Made by a program: the position numbers and the translations under genes
In this document: piece after piece, positions 60,293 through 64,000 of the stretch
Position numbering within the stretch: position 1 is the first letter of the stretch
Layout of the letters: every line of letters begins with the position of its first letter
From: Tetrahymena thermophila SB210
Taxonomy: Eukaryota; Ciliophora; Oligohymenophorea; Hymenostomatida; Tetrahymenidae
Assembly (NCBI RefSeq): GCF_000189635.1
Contig: NW_002476364.1
Location: 1 to 64,000 of the forward strand
Direction: 5' to 3'
DNA: 64,000 nucleotides
The notes under the pieces: model-generated
The model's input: only the letters and a program-made list of their open reading frames with translations
Databases searched by the model: none
What the model was told of the DNA's origin: nothing

Positions 60293-61289
60293 TCATTTGA
60301 CAATTCTCATTCTGGGTACTTTTATTTTATAAAATATCTATTTAGTAAAACAAAAGTCTAAATAAAAATAAAATTAACTTACATTTATTCAATTCTACAA
60401 ATTCTAGAAGTTCTTCTTACAATTCTTAAATTTCTTCTATAAATTACTTTTCGTGGATGTCGTATGTCTCATCTTTAATTGAGAATCTTTTATTATTCAT
60501 TTCTTTAGGAATATTTAAAGAATCCAAAGATCTATCAAAATATTCAGGAGCTATTTGGGTGTTAGAAAGGTAATTTATAACAGCTTAATTATACTACTCT
60601 AGTGCCTATTTTAAAATAAAATTTGTTAAATAGATTTTAAAATTTGTAATTGTTACAGATTAAAATAATTTAGCATTTTATAGGTTTAAATATTTTTCAC
60701 TAATTCTATTTTTTCCTTTTGAAATATTCCACTTTATAGGAAGTTTTCCTGACTGAAGGTCGATCGCTTGTTAAAAAAGTCTACTTTTGAAGCCACTCAT
60801 TTCTTCCTCTTTCATGTTGCCTTCCTCATCCATATATTATATCAAAATATCAGTATGTCTTTCAACTTAACTTTCAATTCCAAATGTGCTAGTACACTCC
60901 TCAAAATCTTCTAGCTTTTGCTTTTTTGAAAATAAAGATTAATGATAGATAGTAAAGAAAATATTAGATTATTTATTTATTACATTTGATATTTTAGTAA
61001 TTTTTGGATTTAAATATGTATCAAATTTAACATATTCGCTATCATAATATTTATTTTCAACTATTTTATTAGAGAAAACCACAACGCTCTTCTCTATTCC
61101 AATTTGATTAGAAGATAGGTATGGCAACTAATACACAAATGCTGTTTTTTTCATATCCAGAATAGATTATTTTAGCTATTTAGTAGGATAGCCTGTTTCT
61201 ATCTATGGGAGTAGTAGAGATTGCTTGCTCTACTCTTTAGAGAAAAAAAATAGCTATAAAAGCTTAGCTGTATATTTTTTCTTTTACAT
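60293..61289 (-). CDS. Uncharacterised protein (about 293 aa)
   Basis: Proposed exons are 60657-61289, 60383-60605 and 60293-60318 (introns of 51 and 64 nt). The frame is open through most of the span. The first intron (60606-60656) is a multiple of three and could be retained. The last splice site is uncertain: ending the intron a few bases later would give a stop at once, so the C terminus may differ by a few residues. The protein starts MQKKKYTAKLL and has mixed charged and hydrophobic composition. An acidic stretch falls in the middle (YMDEEGNMKEEE), and the C-terminal 40 residues are Glu/Gln-rich and helical. No domain is recognised. It is convergent with the dioxygenase gene, with only 190 bp between their stops. 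Confidence 0.6.
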
Positions 61290-62345
61290 GATGTCTGTCT
61301 GTCTCTAATCTTATAAAAATATTATATATTAAAGCTACTTACTAAAAAATCTAGAAATTCCTACTAATAATAATTTATTTATACTATTTTTGAATATCTT
61401 GAAACAAAATTTATTTTTGATAATATTTACCATAAATTAATTAATAATTTAATCTTTTTGAAATCTACTACCTTAATTAAGCAAATATATTCTTAATTAA
61501 ATTAAAATAATAATAGAATTAAATAAGTAAATAGCTATATTAAGTGTTTAATATACCGTAAATTCTCCTTAATTAAGACACTCGACTTTTAAATGTTTGA
61601 TTGAAAAATGGTGTCATCCAAACATAAGCCTTCTTATTTACACCTTTTTTATATTTAAATTTTTGAAAGTTTTTATGGAATATTCAAAAAAATCAAAGAA
61701 ATAAGTCAATATATATATATAATAATTTTGGTTTGGCTTGGCTTTTTAGATATTTTATACGAAATTAAAATGAATTATAATTTAATAAAATAAATGTCCT
61801 TAGTGATGGCTTTTTGGATTAAAATTATTTATTTACAAAATGAATCTACTTAAATTGAATTAATTTAAGACTGATACTATAAATTTTGAGATGTGAAAAA
61901 TATGAATTAAATTTAATTCTAATCAATATTTAAATCAAAATATAAAATTTTTAATTTTAATTATTTTGATAGAAACCTTAAAATATTAAGAATTATTTAT
62001 TTATTTATTTCATGAAATTTATTAAATCTTTTTGAAATGCGATTAAATTATTTTTAATAATAATTAAATTATATTTCATTTTAACAAAATTTACTTAGAA
62101 ATAGAAATAAATTGCCCAGGAATCTAAAGCATACAAAATAAAACTGTTTACTATATACACATAAAAAGTAACTACTTTAATAATTTATTAAACGCTAGGA
62201 AAATGATTTAGACCTTTATTATTTTATATTTATTTTTTTTTTTTTTTGTACCTAGATTTGCTTTTTAATTTGATTTCTTGATGAATTTTATTTTTAATTT
62301 ATTTAATTTTCAAGATCAAATTATAGCAAATTTTGCTAAACTATT
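61290..62345. other. Intergenic region
   Basis: About 1.05 kb of A+T-rich spacer between two minus-strand genes, with a poly-T run near 62231-62247. No gene or RNA is recognised. Confidence 0.55.
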
Positions 62346-64000
62346 TCAATACTAAAAAATAAAATTAATATTAATTAATTGAATTTATTAACAAATGAAT
62401 TAATTTATTGATTTATTTATAAAATAATAATTACCGTAGTGTAATAGTTATTTTAGTATTATCTATTGATTTTTGGATCATAAGGATCTTGCTGATACTC
62501 TTGATCTAAATCGAATTGCATTCTCATTTTTTCTTGCTGATCAAGTTTATCTTTCAAGTCTCTATATTGTGCTAAAGTGAGATCTGTTTCTTTTTCGAAG
62601 TAATAAACACCAATAGGATGGTCTTTTCCAAAACCACATACTGCTATCATGTGATAGGTACTATTCCAGGAAACATCTGATATTACACCATCAATATTAT
62701 ACTCAAGAGCATTGATTCTATCTATTTTAAGTTATTTAAATTCTATTAATATCTACAAAAATTATTAAATTTACCTAAATTTGAACGAATGCTATAATCG
62801 TCATAGCCTTTGTCTTCTAATCCCCATAAGTGAAGTTTACCTTTATTATAAAAATTTTAGAATAAAAAAATGAAAGTAAAATTATAATTATTTACCATCT
62901 TCAGACCCACTTAATATCCATATTTCATCTGGAGAAACGCAAGAGTGCACAGGAAACTTTGAAGAAAATGAACCAATATACTTGTTTGTAATAGTGGGTT
63001 TATTTTATATTTCTACATTCCAAATGCAGTTATTTCTAGAGTGGACAATCAGGTATTTTTTATTCTATATATAATGCAACTAGCTAATAGGATCTCCTTT
63101 TAAATTTGGGTTTTCAATAATTCTTTGTTTTTAAACACTTCTTGGATCATCCAACACACTCTATTTAGTTTAAATAAAACATATTATAACTATCCCCAAT
63201 ATAAAGAAATATTATTACAGTCACAATATAAAGATGAATAAGACCAAGAGAATCTCCAACAAACATAAGCGATTGTGAATCGAACTCTATGCAATTTGGA
63301 TGTCTATGATCTAACAAATTATTATATTATTCGAATTCTCCTCCTTAACTTATTAAAATCTTGTGCTAGCATTCTATTTATTTATTAAATTGATTAATTG
63401 TTTATTTAGTTTTACAAAATTCAAAGTAATAAATTTTATATTACCTAGTTTTTATCCTATCGCTTCTTGGTTTATGAAAAAGAAACGAACGTAAGAATCA
63501 AAACAGCCTGTTACTAAGAGAAGATTGCTACTTCCCTTTCTTAGTGGATAGAACTTACTGCAATAGACATATGAAGGATGGTGGATGTTTGCTGATAGAT
63601 AATATTCTTCACTGTCATCTTCATCAATATACTCATCAGTTTCTATTCGTAAATATATATTATTTATTTATTCTTCCATTATAATCAATTTATTTTATTT
63701 TATTTACATGAGTAGAAAGGAACTTTCCATACTTTATTGGAGAAATCAGAAGATGAAGTAGAAAGTAAAGTGTAATTTTTTGTGCTTCTCATCCAGTCCA
63801 TACAATGAATCAAATTAGTATGTCCTCTATACTGATAAATTTAAGCAAAGCTTTCATCAACATCGAAGAATTTAATTATTGTCTCACCATTTTTCTTTGT
63901 GCAAGCAGCTGCCAATATCTTTCCATTCGGACTAAAAGACAATCTAAAACAACCTTTTTTAATTTAAAACATTTAGTTAGCTTTAACATAGAATCATTTA
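62346..64000 (-). CDS. AHI1: AHI1/Jouberin-like WD40 protein, 3' part (runs off the window)
   Basis: Minus-strand exons visible within the window: 63708 to the window edge, 63445-63642, 63219-63373, 62896-63160, 62775-62840, 62435-62721 and 62346-62351 (tail plus TGA). All junctions are in frame. The protein carries the C-terminal WD40 propeller. Blades include RLSFSPNGKILAAAC, then YRGHTNLIHCMDW, then an acidic Asp/Glu insert. Next come HHPSYVYCSKFYP, VTGCFDSYVRF and LSGSEDGKLHLWG, and finally VSWNSTYHMIAVCGFG followed by HPIGVYYFEKE. These match the Jouberin series, in particular PHPSYVYCARFHP, VTGCYDRTIRVW, AGSEDGIVYVW and the terminal AFCAFGQ-PILLY block, in the same order. AHI1 acts at the ciliary transition zone with MKS/NPHP proteins. 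The N-terminal part and start lie beyond the window. An upstream splice site near 63960 is likely but not fixed. Confidence 0.8.

Noticed and set aside
1-64000. tRNA, rRNA, IS elements, LTR or other virus-like elements
   Set aside because: No T-loop or anticodon-arm signature, no reverse transcriptase, integrase or transposase motif, and no long terminal repeats were seen by eye. A tRNAscan or profile search would be needed to exclude small remnants.

Overview
This window is one end of a ciliate macronuclear chromosome, almost certainly Tetrahymena or a close relative. Three observations support this. (1) It begins with about 50 perfect CCCCAA repeats (1-298), the C-strand of the G4T2 telomere. 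(2) The DNA is extremely A+T rich. (3) Long reading frames appear only when TAA and TAG are read as glutamine and TGA is the sole stop. Under that code I could build complete, frame-consistent gene models, including spliced genes of 8 to 16 exons in which every junction closes in frame. Introns are short (mostly 45-240 nt), very A+T rich, and follow GTAA...AG. No tRNA, rRNA, CRISPR, bacterial operon or obvious transposon was seen.

Layout, left to right. Telomere and subtelomere (1-910). Small Tim chaperone (911-1138, +). Double-G-domain membrane GTPase (3393-6266, +). N/Q-rich protein (6957-9013, +). Small unknown protein (9330-9739, -). CtIP/Sae2/Com1-like DNA-end-resection factor (10081-12284, -). 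CFAP96-like ciliary microtubule protein (13996-15505, +). Small possibly mitochondrial protein (16433-17086, +). Leucine-rich-repeat gene built from 13 identical-length 90-nt exons (18623-23144, +). MSP-domain plus long coiled-coil protein (23656-28609, -). Triple CCCH zinc-finger protein (29379-30679, -). IST1 ESCRT-III regulator (31913-33652, -). Giant 3126-residue membrane protein with propeller-like, beta-helix-like and multi-TM parts (35379-45243, -). DOMON-domain surface protein (46800-47420, +). A 4.5-kb gene desert with a 141-bp tandem duplication. Unknown Q/N-rich protein (51904-53427, -). Small two-helix membrane protein (55020-55571, -). Second LRR-like gene with only phase-2 introns (56029-57800, +). 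LigB-type dioxygenase (59273-60100, +). Unknown protein (60293-61289, -). The 3' part of an AHI1/Jouberin WD40 gene, running off the window end (62346-64000, -).

The genes do not form operons. Neighbours differ in function and most are separated by 0.3-2 kb of A+T-rich DNA. There is a loose cilia and basal-body theme (CFAP96, AHI1, possibly the MSP coiled-coil protein) and a mitochondrial theme (small Tim, perhaps two further small proteins). The most unusual structures are the one-repeat-per-exon LRR array, the related phase-2-only LRR gene 33 kb away, and the tandem-G-domain GTPase with a Gly/Ala-rich membrane segment.
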